From Rhizocola hellebori (GTDB taxonomy: Bacteria > Actinomycetota > Actinomycetes > Mycobacteriales > Micromonosporaceae): a stretch of 64,000 nucleotides of DNA. A model generated the notes under the pieces. That model saw nothing but the letters and a program-made list of their open reading frames with translations. It did no database searches and was not told where the DNA came from. Position 1 is the stretch's first letter, and each line of letters begins with the position of its first letter. Made by a program: the position numbers and the translations under genes. Positions 28,899 to 36,438 of the stretch are shown piece by piece. The stretch lies in NCBI RefSeq assembly GCF_016862955.1, contig NZ_BONY01000052.1, positions 1 through 64,000 of the forward strand, given 5' to 3'.

Positions 28899-28930
28899 CC
28901 CGGCCGCGGTGTTGCAGCACCACGGCCGGG
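28899..28930 (+). other. Intercistronic hairpin between PadR and ABC genes
   Basis: CCCGGCCG-c-GGTG pairs with CACC-a-CGGCCGGG around a 6-nt loop. There is no T run, so it may adjust mRNA stability or differential expression rather than end transcription. Confidence 0.6.
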
Positions 28931-28971
28931 ACCAGAGCACGAACACATCACCCGTGAAGAGGAGATTTGTC

Positions 28972-29694
28972 ATGCAAGTCGAGGCTACCAACCTCGTCAA
29001 AACGTATCCATCGGGCGTGCGTGCGCTCGACGGACTGAGCCTGGCTCTGCGAGCCGGCGAAGTTTTCGGGCTGCTGGGCCCGAATGGGGCCGGAAAGTCC
29101 ACGGCCATCAAAATCCTGACCACCCTCGCCCGGCCCGACAGCGGCAGCGCTTCTGTGGCCGGGCATGACGTGACGCGCCATCCGGAGCGGGTGCGCCGCG
29201 CGATCGGCGTGGTGGCGCAGCGTTCCGGAGCCGACCCGATGGCCTCCGGCCGCGACAACCTCACCCTGCAGGGCCGTCTCCATCGGCTGCGGGGCGTGGC
29301 GCTCAAGCGGCGTGTCGACGAGTTGCTGGACCGCTTCGGCCTGGCCGAGGCGGCGGGACGTGCGGTGCGCACCTACTCCGGCGGCATGCAGCGCCGCCTC
29401 GATGTGGCCATGGGCCTGGTCCACCGGCCGGTCGTGCTGTTCCTCGACGAGCCGACCACGGGTCTGGATCCCGAGGCGCGAACGGCCCTGTGGCAAGAGA
29501 TCGGGCAGCTGGCCGGGGCGGAGGGCCTGACCATCCTGCTGACCACCCACTATCTCGAGGAGGCCGATCGGCTGGCGGATCGTCTGGCCATTGTGGACAG
29601 TGGCCGGGTCGTTGTCAGCGGCACTCCCGCGCAGCTCAAGGGCGAGCGGTCGCTCGACGACGTGTACCTGCAGTACGCGGGAGGGATCAGATGA
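28972..29694 (+). CDS. DrrA-type ABC exporter ATP-binding protein
   Basis: The 240-residue ATPase resembles daunorubicin-resistance DrrA. Walker A is GPNGAGKST, the signature is YSGGMQRR, and Walker B is FLDEPTTGLDP. It powers efflux with the permease that follows. The ATG at 28972 is preceded by GAGGAG. The C-terminal accessory domain of longer DrrA proteins is short here. The stop overlaps the permease start (ATGA). Confidence 0.92.
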   Translation: MQVEATNLVKTYPSGVRALDGLSLALRAGEVFGLLGPNGAGKSTAIKILTTLARPDSGSASVAGHDVTRHPERVRRAIGVVAQRSGADPMASGRDNLTLQGRLHRLRGVALKRRVDELLDRFGLAEAAGRAVRTYSGGMQRRLDVAMGLVHRPVVLFLDEPTTGLDPEARTALWQEIGQLAGAEGLTILLTTHYLEEADRLADRLAIVDSGRVVVSGTPAQLKGERSLDDVYLQYAGGIR

Positions 29695-30431
29695 TCGCCG
29701 ACACCTGGTGGATGACCCATCGCCAGCTCAAGGCGCTGGTGCGCCAGCCCGCTGTGCTGGTCATCACGCTCGTGCAGCCGATGGTCTGGTTGTTCCTGTT
29801 CGGCAACCTGTTCCGGCGCGTGGTCGAGCTGCCCGGCTTCGGTACTGCGTCCTATTTGGACTATCTGGTGCCGGGCGTGGTGGTGATGAACGCCGTGTCG
29901 GCGAGCATGTGGGCGGGAATGGGCACCATCGAGGAGATCGAGCGCGGCACCATGAATCGCTTCCTCACCACCCCGGTCAACCGGGCGGCGATTATGAACG
30001 CCAACGTGATCGTGCAGGCCGTCAGCACCGGTATCCAGTCCACGCTGATAGTGCTCATCGGCTCGGCGGCCGGCGCGCACTACACAGGCGGCGTCTCCGG
30101 CTCGATCACGCTCGTGCTGGCCTCGATGCTGCTGGGCATCGTCTTCAGCGCGCTGTCCAATGTGCTCGGTATGACGTTGCGGCAGCGGGAAAGCATCATC
30201 GGCCTGAGCATCTTCCTCCTGCTGCCGCTCACCTTCCTGTCCACCGCGTTCATGGCCAAAAGCCTTATGCCGGGCTGGATGCAGGCCATCGCCACGGCGA
30301 ATCCGGTGAACTGGGCCCTGGAAATGGCCCGCGGCACCCTCCCGCTGGCCGGCGGCTGGCTGCTCGTGCTCGCGGCGCTCATGGTCTGGCTATCGACCTT
30401 CACCTTCCGGTCCTATCAGAAAACGGTGTAG
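29691..30431 (+). CDS. DrrB-type ABC exporter permease
   Basis: The 246-residue ABC-2 permease has six hydrophobic helices and the family pattern PMVWLFLFGNLFRR, followed by YLVPGVVVMNAVSASMWAG and a C-terminal NPVNWALEMAR. With the preceding ATPase it forms a drug or lipid exporter. Substrate is unknown. It is coupled to the ATPase by ATGA. Confidence 0.91.
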   Translation: MIADTWWMTHRQLKALVRQPAVLVITLVQPMVWLFLFGNLFRRVVELPGFGTASYLDYLVPGVVVMNAVSASMWAGMGTIEEIERGTMNRFLTTPVNRAAIMNANVIVQAVSTGIQSTLIVLIGSAAGAHYTGGVSGSITLVLASMLLGIVFSALSNVLGMTLRQRESIIGLSIFLLLPLTFLSTAFMAKSLMPGWMQAIATANPVNWALEMARGTLPLAGGWLLVLAALMVWLSTFTFRSYQKTV

Positions 30432-30435
30432 GCCA

Positions 30436-31104
30436 ATGGAAAAGAAGCGATTCAAGCTGATGCCCGAGATGGAGGGCACGATGGCGCGCTGGTATGCGCG
30501 GCAGCGAGGCACGCGCAGTCAGCTCGACGCCTACCGGATCCAGGCGGAGCGTCTGGCCGGAACATTGCCTGCCGGGGCAAAGGTTTTGGAGATCGCGCCG
30601 GGGCCGGGCTATTTCGCCGTCGAGCTGGCCAGGCACGACCATATCGAGGTGACCGGGCTGGATGTCAGCCGCACCTTCGTGCAGATCGCCGCGGAGAACG
30701 CTCAGCGGGCAGGGGTAAAGGTGGACTTCAGGCAGGGCGATGTCGCCGGAATGCCGTTTGCGGCAGAATCATTCGACCTCGTCATCTGCCAGGCCGCGTT
30801 CAAGAATTTCGCCGAGCCAGGCCGGGCTCTTTCTCAGATTTATCGGGTACTGCGCCCAGCCGGCCTTGCCATCATCGAGGACATGAGCCGGGAGGCGTCA
30901 CGCGCGGACATCGCCGCAGAGGTGGGCGGGATGCGCCTGAGCGGGTTCAACGCCTTCATGACCAGGCTGGCCCTGGCCGGGCTGAGGCGGCGGGCCTACT
31001 CGCCCGAGCGGTTCCGCGAGCTGGTGGCCGCGAGCCCCTTTCGCACCTGTGAGATCCACACGGAGGGCATCGGCCTGGAGGTGCGCCTGACAAGGCATCC
31101 CTGA
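30436..31104 (+). CDS. Class I SAM-dependent methyltransferase
   Basis: The 222-residue enzyme shows the SAM-binding motif LEIAPGPGYFAVELA (motif I) and an acidic LDVSRTF (motif II). Motif III-like AESFDLVICQAAFKNF resembles UbiE/methyltransferase 11. It follows the exporter genes by 4 nt, so it may methylate the exported compound or its target and so add resistance. The acceptor is unknown. Confidence 0.88.
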   Translation: MEKKRFKLMPEMEGTMARWYARQRGTRSQLDAYRIQAERLAGTLPAGAKVLEIAPGPGYFAVELARHDHIEVTGLDVSRTFVQIAAENAQRAGVKVDFRQGDVAGMPFAAESFDLVICQAAFKNFAEPGRALSQIYRVLRPAGLAIIEDMSREASRADIAAEVGGMRLSGFNAFMTRLALAGLRRRAYSPERFRELVAASPFRTCEIHTEGIGLEVRLTRHP

Positions 31105-31112
31105 CATGCCAA

Positions 31113-31155
31113 GACGCCGGCCGGTCTCACCCGAATGGGGAGGCCGGCCGGCGTC
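31113..31155. terminator. Convergent-gene hairpin terminator
   Basis: A perfect 12-bp stem (31113-31124 with 31144-31155) encloses a 19-nt loop between the methyltransferase and DtxR genes. Lacking a T run, it may act with Rho or by structure alone. Confidence 0.7.
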
Positions 31156-31167
31156 CGGTATGGACTG

Positions 31168-31857
31168 TCAGCGGGCGGTGACAAAGACCCGCGACGCGAC
31201 CTCACGGGGCAGCCTGATCTGATCGCTGCCCTGGTCGATGCGGACGCCGTCTCGCTCCTGAGCCACCGTGACCGTCGTGCCCGGATCGATGCCTGCCGCG
31301 TGCAGCTGGCGCAGCACCTCGGCATCGGTCTGCACGCTTTCGCAGATGCGGCGCACCACGACCGGGCCGGTCAGGCCGGGGAAGGCGAGGTTTCGCTCGG
31401 TGGGGCCAAGGGCCGGCGCGTCTTTGGCGGCGGTGTCGAGGGCGTCGAGACCGGGAATCGGATTGCCATAAGGGGAACGGGTCGGGCGGTTGAGCATCTC
31501 GTAGACCCGCTTTTCCACCGCGTCGCTCATCACATGCTCCCAGCGGCAGGCCTCATCGTGCGCCTCCTCATAGGGCATGCCGATCACGTTGACCAGCAAG
31601 AGCTCGGCGAGCCGGTGCTTGCGCATCACCGCCACGGCGTGGGCACGGCCGTTTTCGGTGAGGGCGAGATGCCGGTCGGTCTCGACCACCTGTACCAGGC
31701 CATCACGCTCCATGCGGGCCACGGTTTGGCTGACGGTCGGACCACTCTGGTGCAGCCGCTCCGCGATGCGCGCCCGCAGCGGTGGCACGCCTTCCTCCTC
31801 GAGCTCAAGGATGGTGCGCAGGTACATCTCGGTGGTGTCGATGAGATCGTGTGACAT
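31168..31857 (-). CDS. DtxR/IdeR-family metal-dependent repressor
   Basis: The 229-residue repressor has the DtxR winged helix, the dimer and metal-binding domain and a C-terminal SH3-like domain. Metal ligands align with those of DtxR at Met11, His81, Glu85, His100, Cys104, Glu107 and His108 (motif HDEACRWEHVMSD). The Cys at position 104 favours iron over manganese. It would repress iron uptake in Fe(II). The start at 31857 follows GGAGGG. I did not see a clear iron box in this window. Confidence 0.93.
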   Translation of the reverse strand: MSHDLIDTTEMYLRTILELEEEGVPPLRARIAERLHQSGPTVSQTVARMERDGLVQVVETDRHLALTENGRAHAVAVMRKHRLAELLLVNVIGMPYEEAHDEACRWEHVMSDAVEKRVYEMLNRPTRSPYGNPIPGLDALDTAAKDAPALGPTERNLAFPGLTGPVVVRRICESVQTDAEVLRQLHAAGIDPGTTVTVAQERDGVRIDQGSDQIRLPREVASRVFVTAR

Positions 31858-31934
31858 GTGCGGCGGTCCCTCCAAGCGGCTTGCGCAATTCTATTGGGTC
31901 CGTGTGACAGGGGTGGTTATCGAGGCCAGCGATG

Positions 31935-32507
31935 TCAGTGGGGTGAATATTCCTCCAGCAGCGTGGAGACTGCCTGCTTGAGCGCGGCCCGGGTAGCTGC
32001 TGGATCATCGAGGGCGCCGCCGACCATGGCGCCGTCGCGAAGCAGCATCAGGGTGGTGGCGGCCTGCTGGGGGTGGGGGTGCCCGGCGTCGGCGAAGAGC
32101 TGGCGGAGCCCTTGGTGCACCGAGCGCCGATGCTCGGCGATGAGCACGCGCACCGGATGGTCAGGGTCAGGGTACTCGGCGGCGGCGTTGATGAACGCGC
32201 AGCCACGTGTGCCCGGGGTGCAGGCGAGCTCGACCAGCCAGCCGACCAGTGCGCTGATCAGATCGCGCGGGGTTTTTGCTTGCTTCGCAAGCTCTTCCAC
32301 CTTGGTGCGGACCGCCTGGTGAGTCCGTTCGAGGTAGGCGCGAACCAGCTCGTCCTTGGCGGGGAACTGGCGGTAGAAGGTGGCTCGTGTGATCTTCGCT
32401 TCGCTCACCAGCCGGTCAACCCCGACAGCCTGAATGCCTTCGGTGTAGAAGAGGCGGGCTGCCGTGTCGAGCAGGCGGCTGCGGGCTGGGCTGGCCGTGA
32501 TGCTCAC
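31935..32507 (-). CDS. TetR-family repressor divergent from ohr
   Basis: The 190-residue regulator has an N-terminal helix-turn-helix (LFYTEGIQAVGVDRLVSEAKITRATFYRQF) and a C-terminal ligand domain with a conserved CAFINAAAEYPD stretch. Similar TetR proteins lie beside peroxide or electrophile resistance genes. It is divergent from ohr, with two palindromic sites in the shared 78-bp spacer, so it probably represses both genes and responds to oxidants or electrophiles. Confidence 0.92.
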   Translation of the reverse strand: MSITASPARSRLLDTAARLFYTEGIQAVGVDRLVSEAKITRATFYRQFPAKDELVRAYLERTHQAVRTKVEELAKQAKTPRDLISALVGWLVELACTPGTRGCAFINAAAEYPDPDHPVRVLIAEHRRSVHQGLRQLFADAGHPHPQQAATTLMLLRDGAMVGGALDDPAATRAALKQAVSTLLEEYSPH

Positions 32508-32522
32508 GGCTTTGACAGTAAC

Positions 32523-32536
32523 AGAACGTTCGGTCT
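32523..32536. promoter_or_regulatory. TetR operator site 1
   Basis: AGAACGTTCGGTCT is an imperfect palindrome in the tetR-ohr spacer, sharing the GAACG half-site with site 2. Confidence 0.6.
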
Positions 32537-32554
32537 ACTGTCGGGCGAGCAGTG

Positions 32555-32566
32555 GAACGATCGTTC
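32555..32566. promoter_or_regulatory. TetR operator site 2
   Basis: GAACGATCGTTC is a perfect 12-bp palindrome 32 bp (three helical turns) from the start of site 1 and just upstream of the ohr ribosome binding site. Confidence 0.65.
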
Positions 32567-32585
32567 TACCCCCGGAGGAGATCAC

Positions 32586-33008
32586 ATGAAACCGCTTTAC
32601 ACGGAGTCCGCGACCGCGATCGGTGGCCGCCAGGGCCGCACCACGTCCAGCGACGGCAAACTCGACCTGCAGATGTCCCCTCCCGTTGAGGCCGGCGGCG
32701 ACGGCGTGGGCACCAACCCGGAGCAGCTTTTCGCGGCGGGATACGCGGCCTGCTTCAGCAACGCGCTGCACACCGTCGCGCGCCGGATGAAGCTCGACGC
32801 GACCGGCGCCACCGTGACCGCGGAGGTGAGCCTGGGCGCGATCGGGGAGGGAAGGTACGGATTGTCCGTCGCGTTGCGGGCCGCCCTGCCGGCCACGATC
32901 GAGGACGAAGCGGCCCAGAAACTGGTGGACACCACGCACCTGGTCTGCCCTTATTCGAACGCCACCCGCGGCAACATAGAGGTTGAGGTGACCCGTGTCA
33001 CGCTATGA
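32586..33008 (+). CDS. ohr: Organic hydroperoxide resistance protein Ohr
   Basis: The 140-residue Ohr/OsmC peroxidase reduces organic hydroperoxides with two redox cysteines, Cys56 (GYAACFSNAL) and Cys121 (LVCPYSNATRGN). The stretch GTNPEQLFAAGYAACF is diagnostic of Ohr. A GGAGGAG site precedes the ATG at 32586. Upstream in-frame codons lie within the divergent regulatory region and were excluded. It is probably repressed by the adjacent TetR protein. Confidence 0.95.
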   Translation: MKPLYTESATAIGGRQGRTTSSDGKLDLQMSPPVEAGGDGVGTNPEQLFAAGYAACFSNALHTVARRMKLDATGATVTAEVSLGAIGEGRYGLSVALRAALPATIEDEAAQKLVDTTHLVCPYSNATRGNIEVEVTRVTL

Positions 33009-33015
33009 GTGTTGG

Positions 33016-33033
33016 TTGTTGACGGTTCAACAA
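33016..33033. promoter_or_regulatory. Palindrome over the yceI -35 region
   Basis: TTGTTGA and TCAACAA arms with a 4-nt centre overlap TTGACG (33019-33024). TAAGCT (33041-33046) gives a -10 at 16-bp spacing. It is a likely operator for an unlinked regulator. Confidence 0.6.
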
Positions 33034-33051
33034 TCGGCGCTAAGCTAGCGG

Positions 33052-33069
33052 TAGTTGAAAACGCAACTA
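33052..33069. promoter_or_regulatory. Second palindrome between yceI promoter and start
   Basis: TAGTTG-AAAACG-CAACTA has perfect 6-bp arms and lies downstream of the promoter, shortly before the AAGGAG site. The TTGA/TCAA cores resemble MarR-type targets, but no MarR gene is nearby. Confidence 0.55.
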
Positions 33070-33083
33070 TCCAAGGAGTTCAC

Positions 33084-33647
33084 ATGACCACCACTGTCGC
33101 CCCCACGCTTTCCGAGCTGACCGGCCAGTACAGCCTTGACCCCGCGCACTCGCGGATCGGCTTCGTCGCCCGTCACGCCATGGTGACCAAGGTGCGCGGT
33201 GCGTTCAACGACTTCGAGGGAACGGCCCACCTCGACGGCGACGACCCGAGCCGGTCCACGGTCTCGGTCACCATCAAGGCCACGAGCATCGACACCCGTA
33301 ACGAGCAGCGCGACGGTCACCTGCGCAGCAACGACTTCCTTGCCATGGAGGAGTTCCCGGAGATCACCTTCGTCTCCACCGCCGCCAAGCAGCTCGACGA
33401 CACCACCTTCCAGCTGACCGGCGACCTCACCGTGCGCGGCGTCACCCAGCCGATCACCATCGACTTCGCCTTCGAAGGCGCGGCTGTTGACCCGTTCGGC
33501 AACCAGCGGGTCGGTTTCGAGGGCTCGGTCGCGATCAGCCGCAAGGACTATGGCATCACCTGGAACGCGGCTCTGGAGACCGGCGGCGTCCTGGTCAGCG
33601 ACAAGATTGTGCTCGAGTTCGAGATTTCTGCCATCAAGCAGGCCTGA
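33084..33647 (+). CDS. YceI-family lipid-binding protein
   Basis: The 187-residue YceI barrel protein binds isoprenoid-like lipids in its family. Typical stretches are YSLDPAHSRIGFVARH, GHLRSNDFL and DFAFEGAAVDPFGNQRVGF. No signal peptide is present, so it appears cytoplasmic. ATG at 33084 follows AAGGAG, and the 25 codons in frame before it contain the promoter. Two palindromes upstream point to regulated expression, possibly by a stress regulator. Confidence 0.92.
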   Translation: MTTTVAPTLSELTGQYSLDPAHSRIGFVARHAMVTKVRGAFNDFEGTAHLDGDDPSRSTVSVTIKATSIDTRNEQRDGHLRSNDFLAMEEFPEITFVSTAAKQLDDTTFQLTGDLTVRGVTQPITIDFAFEGAAVDPFGNQRVGFEGSVAISRKDYGITWNAALETGGVLVSDKIVLEFEISAIKQA

Positions 33648-33659
33648 TTCTCAAACTCC

Positions 33660-33689
33660 ATGTGCCGGCGGGTATCACCGCCGGCACAT
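33660..33689. terminator. Terminator hairpin whose loop holds a stop codon
   Basis: A perfect 12-bp stem (33660-33671 with 33678-33689, loop 6 nt) separates yceI from the convergent small gene. The small gene's TGA (33677-33675) lies in the loop. Confidence 0.8.
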
Positions 33690-33905
33690 TATTGCGTAAA
33701 TCTGGTTACCGCTGAACTCGCTGATGTTGACCAGGTCAAACCCTTGATGGCTCAACACCTCCGCTGCCGCGAGCACCTGCCGCACTCCGTCGCCACGGAA
33801 CTTGTTGTAGGTGTAGACCGACAGGTAGCGGTAGGGATAGGCGCGCAGGTCGACCTTGTTTTCCAGAACCGCGGCGGCCGTTATCACGGCATCGGGTGCA
33901 GACAT
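33675..33905 (-). CDS. Small conserved-looking hypothetical protein (76 aa)
   Basis: The product begins MSAPDAVITAAAVLENKVDL and continues with a Tyr-rich stretch (AYPYRYLSVYTYNKFRGDG), then a helix and GFDLVNISEFSGNQIYAIM. There is no signal peptide or membrane segment, and it resembles a compact alpha/beta domain. An AGGGTGG sequence precedes the ATG. It is divergent from the lipoprotein gene with 33 bp between starts. I do not recognise its function. The balanced composition and ribosome binding site suggest a real gene. Confidence 0.7.
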   Translation of the reverse strand: MSAPDAVITAAAVLENKVDLRAYPYRYLSVYTYNKFRGDGVRQVLAAAEVLSHQGFDLVNISEFSGNQIYAIMCRR

Positions 33906-33938
33906 GCCAGCCACCCTACAAAAGGGTAGGTTCACCGT

Positions 33939-34565
33939 GTGGCTCGTCTATCTCTGCTTGCGGTCGTAGTGGCGCTGACCCTGGTGTCCACCGGATGCAC
34001 CAAACCGCTGCCGGATCCCGTTCCCCCTGTTCCGCCGAGGCCGACCGGGTCCGCGACACCGGGCGCAGAGGTCACGGTGCCGTACCGGCTCAACGTGCTC
34101 GACCTGTGCAAGCGGACAGATCTCGCGCCGCTGCAAGACTTCTCGCTGAAGGTGCGCTCGACCGACCCGCGTTCACCCTTCCTCGGCTCGGGTGAGTCCT
34201 GCCTTTTCGAGTTTGATCAGGCGAACGGTTTGCCTGCCACGCTTCAGGTTCAGGCGCTGGCCCCGCCCACCGTGGAGGAAGCCAAGCGGATGTACGCCGC
34301 CCAGCGCGGCACGCGAATGACCCGCGACACAGCGGTAAGCGGAGTGGGTGAAGAGGCGGAGGGTTTCGCCATCGAGACAGAGCCGAAACCTGGCTTCAAA
34401 TATGGCGAGTACCGGATCCAAGCGCGAAACGCCAACCTGGTGCTCGACGTCTGGCTGGCCATCGGCGCCGCCGCGTTCATTCCTAAAGAGACGCTCGCCG
34501 CGAAGGTGCTCGCCATTCTCAAGAACACCCTCGCGACGGTCGACGACTCCTGGCGCGTCAAATAG
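33939..34565 (+). CDS. Hypothetical lipoprotein (DUF3558-like)
   Basis: The 208-residue lipoprotein has a signal peptide with lipobox STGC and a Pro-rich linker. The extracellular domain has conserved cysteines (LDLCKRTDL and GESCLFEFDQ), a pattern seen in DUF3558-type actinobacterial lipoproteins. The GTG start at 33939 follows AGGGTAGG. Its stop is two bases from the stop of the convergent type VII cassette. Function unknown. Confidence 0.8.
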   Translation: MARLSLLAVVVALTLVSTGCTKPLPDPVPPVPPRPTGSATPGAEVTVPYRLNVLDLCKRTDLAPLQDFSLKVRSTDPRSPFLGSGESCLFEFDQANGLPATLQVQALAPPTVEEAKRMYAAQRGTRMTRDTAVSGVGEEAEGFAIETEPKPGFKYGEYRIQARNANLVLDVWLAIGAAAFIPKETLAAKVLAILKNTLATVDDSWRVK

Positions 34566-34567
34566 CG

Positions 34568-35329
34568 TTATCCGACAACGGCCTCGGGCCACTTGCCGCC
34601 CAGGAGCTTGGAATGGTTGCCCACCTCGCTCCAGAGGTCGCGCACATCGCCAAGCGTGTTGAGGAGCTTCTTGCCGATCTCGGAAAGCAGCGTGAAGCCG
34701 TCCTTGACCACCTGCCCGGCGAGGTCGCCCAGCTCGCCCGCGGCCTCGGCGATGCCGACCACGGTCGCCGCCTTGACCACCAGTGCCACCAGGCTTTCCA
34801 CGAACTTGACGACGATCTCGGCCATCTTGATCGCATAGTCCACATTGGACTTGGCGATGGTGAACAGCCACTTGCTGATGAACTGCGCCTTGGCCACTGC
34901 GTCGTCCACGGCGCCCTTCTGCTCGGGCAGCTTGTAGATGCGGTAGGAGGTCGAGGCGTCGCCTGTCCACTTGGCCAGGTTTTCGTTCTCGGGCCGGCTG
35001 ACCAGGGTCGACATCTCCGAGACCGGCGTCTCGACCTGGCTGATCCAGCGGTAGCTGGCGATGATCAGCGACAGCACCGGAGTCTGATGCTCAATTGCGT
35101 AGTTAACTTTCTCGATTAGCTGCTCCAGGGCATCGCGGCATTGGTCCAGCCCGTGCTTGATGTACAGCGCGGCCGCGGCGCCCGCAGCGCCGGCCAGGCT
35201 GAACATCCACCACTTGTCCTTGACCTTGCCGACAAGCTCGTTGAACTTCTCGACAGCCTGCTTGATGCCCTCTTTGATCCTGTCGAAGGCCTGGTTGAAG
35301 GGATCAACCAGCTCCGCTTCCGACGCCAT
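34568..35329 (-). CDS. WXG/LXG-like secreted-type protein, third gene of a type VII-like cassette
   Basis: The 253-residue protein is mainly alpha-helical and amphipathic with no signal peptide. It has a WW pair (KVKDKWWMFSLAGAAGAAAALYIKHG) and one short hydrophobic segment, followed by helical stretches. The order YbaB-like, EspC-like, then this protein recurs in actinobacterial cassettes associated with ESX/type VII secretion. No toxin domain is evident. The role is inferred from context only. Confidence 0.65.
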   Translation of the reverse strand: MASEAELVDPFNQAFDRIKEGIKQAVEKFNELVGKVKDKWWMFSLAGAAGAAAALYIKHGLDQCRDALEQLIEKVNYAIEHQTPVLSLIIASYRWISQVETPVSEMSTLVSRPENENLAKWTGDASTSYRIYKLPEQKGAVDDAVAKAQFISKWLFTIAKSNVDYAIKMAEIVVKFVESLVALVVKAATVVGIAEAAGELGDLAGQVVKDGFTLLSEIGKKLLNTLGDVRDLWSEVGNHSKLLGGKWPEAVVG

Positions 35330-35357
35330 GCTGTGGTCCTTCCGAAGCAGGTGAGAG

Positions 35358-35681
35358 TTACGGCCGCCAGATCTGGTTGAGGTCGAGCGAAACGATTTGA
35401 TCGGCCTGATCGTAGGCAGCCGCGATCTTGTCGAGCGCCCCGCCGATCTGCTCGAACTCGGTTACGGCGCCGCCCAGAGCGGTGACCATCAAGTTCTGGA
35501 AGTCGTTGTAGGAGTTGGAATAGATGAGGAAGTTCAGGCCGTCGCCGATGTAGAAAGCCGATCCGGCAAGGTCGAGGCCATCGGCCGACGACTTGATCGG
35601 CTCCATCTGACCGGCGAGGCGACGCCACTTGGCTGCCTCGTCGACCACTGCCTCGGTGATGACGACCACCTCTTCGGCCAT
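35358..35681 (-). CDS. EspC-like WXG100-superfamily protein
   Basis: The 107-residue helical-hairpin protein lacks a signal peptide and ends with AAAYDQADQIVSLDLNQIW, a Y-x3-D-type signal resembling the YxxxD/E export motif of type VII substrates. It resembles EspC-family proteins. It sits 28 nt before the larger helical protein and 4 nt after the YbaB-like gene. It is probably exported by a type VII apparatus encoded elsewhere. Confidence 0.72.
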   Translation of the reverse strand: MAEEVVVITEAVVDEAAKWRRLAGQMEPIKSSADGLDLAGSAFYIGDGLNFLIYSNSYNDFQNLMVTALGGAVTEFEQIGGALDKIAAAYDQADQIVSLDLNQIWRP

Positions 35682-35685
35682 GGGT

Positions 35686-36345
35686 TCACTTCCCCTCGTG
35701 ATTGGCGGCGCGGAAAATGGCTAGAGCCTCGGTGCGCAGCCGACTCGGGTCGGCCGAGGCTATGCGCTCGGCGTCGCCGGTGATGCCGGTGATGGTGGTG
35801 CCCTGATGCCGCAGCACGAGATGCCCGTAGGGACTGGGCACCTTGCTTTCCGGCTCGGCGGCTTCCTTGCGCCCGAGGTGGTGCAGCTTCTCATCGAGGT
35901 CGTAAAGCTTGTCCCAGGTGGCGCGCAGCCAGGCCCTGTCCTCCTCGGGGGGCGAATAGCTCAGGTCGTCCTGGATCTGCACGGAACGCCGGTGCTCATC
36001 GCGCTCGCGCTCATGCTGGCTCTTGCCCTGGTCTTTCACCAGCGCCGCCAGCCCTTCGGCCTCGACAGCGCGGGTTATCGCGGCTTGGTAGGCGGCGAAG
36101 AGCGCGGCGGGAAACTCGGCCGGCTTGACCCGGTCTCTCCACTCACGACTGACCTGGATGTCGATGACTGTTGCCTGCCGGTCAACGGTGACCCGGACCG
36201 AGCCGGTGCTGTCGGCGCCCTCTTGCCGATCTGGCGGGCTGAAACCGGTGCCGGCGGCCAGCACCGCGGCCCGTGCCTTGCTCTCAAGCTCCGCTGTGCT
36301 GCCCATGAAATCCAGGCTGGCGAGTTTGAACTCATCGCCATACAT
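35686..36345 (-). CDS. YbaB/EbfC-like protein of the type VII-like cassette
   Basis: The 219-residue protein begins MYGDEFKLASLDFMG, then a coiled segment and a beta-sheet part (DSTGSVRVTVDRQATVIDIQVS) typical of YbaB-family proteins, which bind nucleic acid or act as adaptors. The C-terminal half is charged. It heads the cassette with EspC-like and WXG-like genes. The start at 36345 is chosen over one 18 nt upstream. It might act as a chaperone for the secreted pair, which is inference. Confidence 0.7.
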   Translation of the reverse strand: MYGDEFKLASLDFMGSTAELESKARAAVLAAGTGFSPPDRQEGADSTGSVRVTVDRQATVIDIQVSREWRDRVKPAEFPAALFAAYQAAITRAVEAEGLAALVKDQGKSQHERERDEHRRSVQIQDDLSYSPPEEDRAWLRATWDKLYDLDEKLHHLGRKEAAEPESKVPSPYGHLVLRHQGTTITGITGDAERIASADPSRLRTEALAIFRAANHEGK

Positions 36346-36438
36346 GGCAGGACGCCTCCCCAAGCAATAACAAATCCGTCAACGCGGACACGGTACCTTA
36401 TCGATGCTTGGATAGGGAGATCGGCAGATCTGAAGGCG

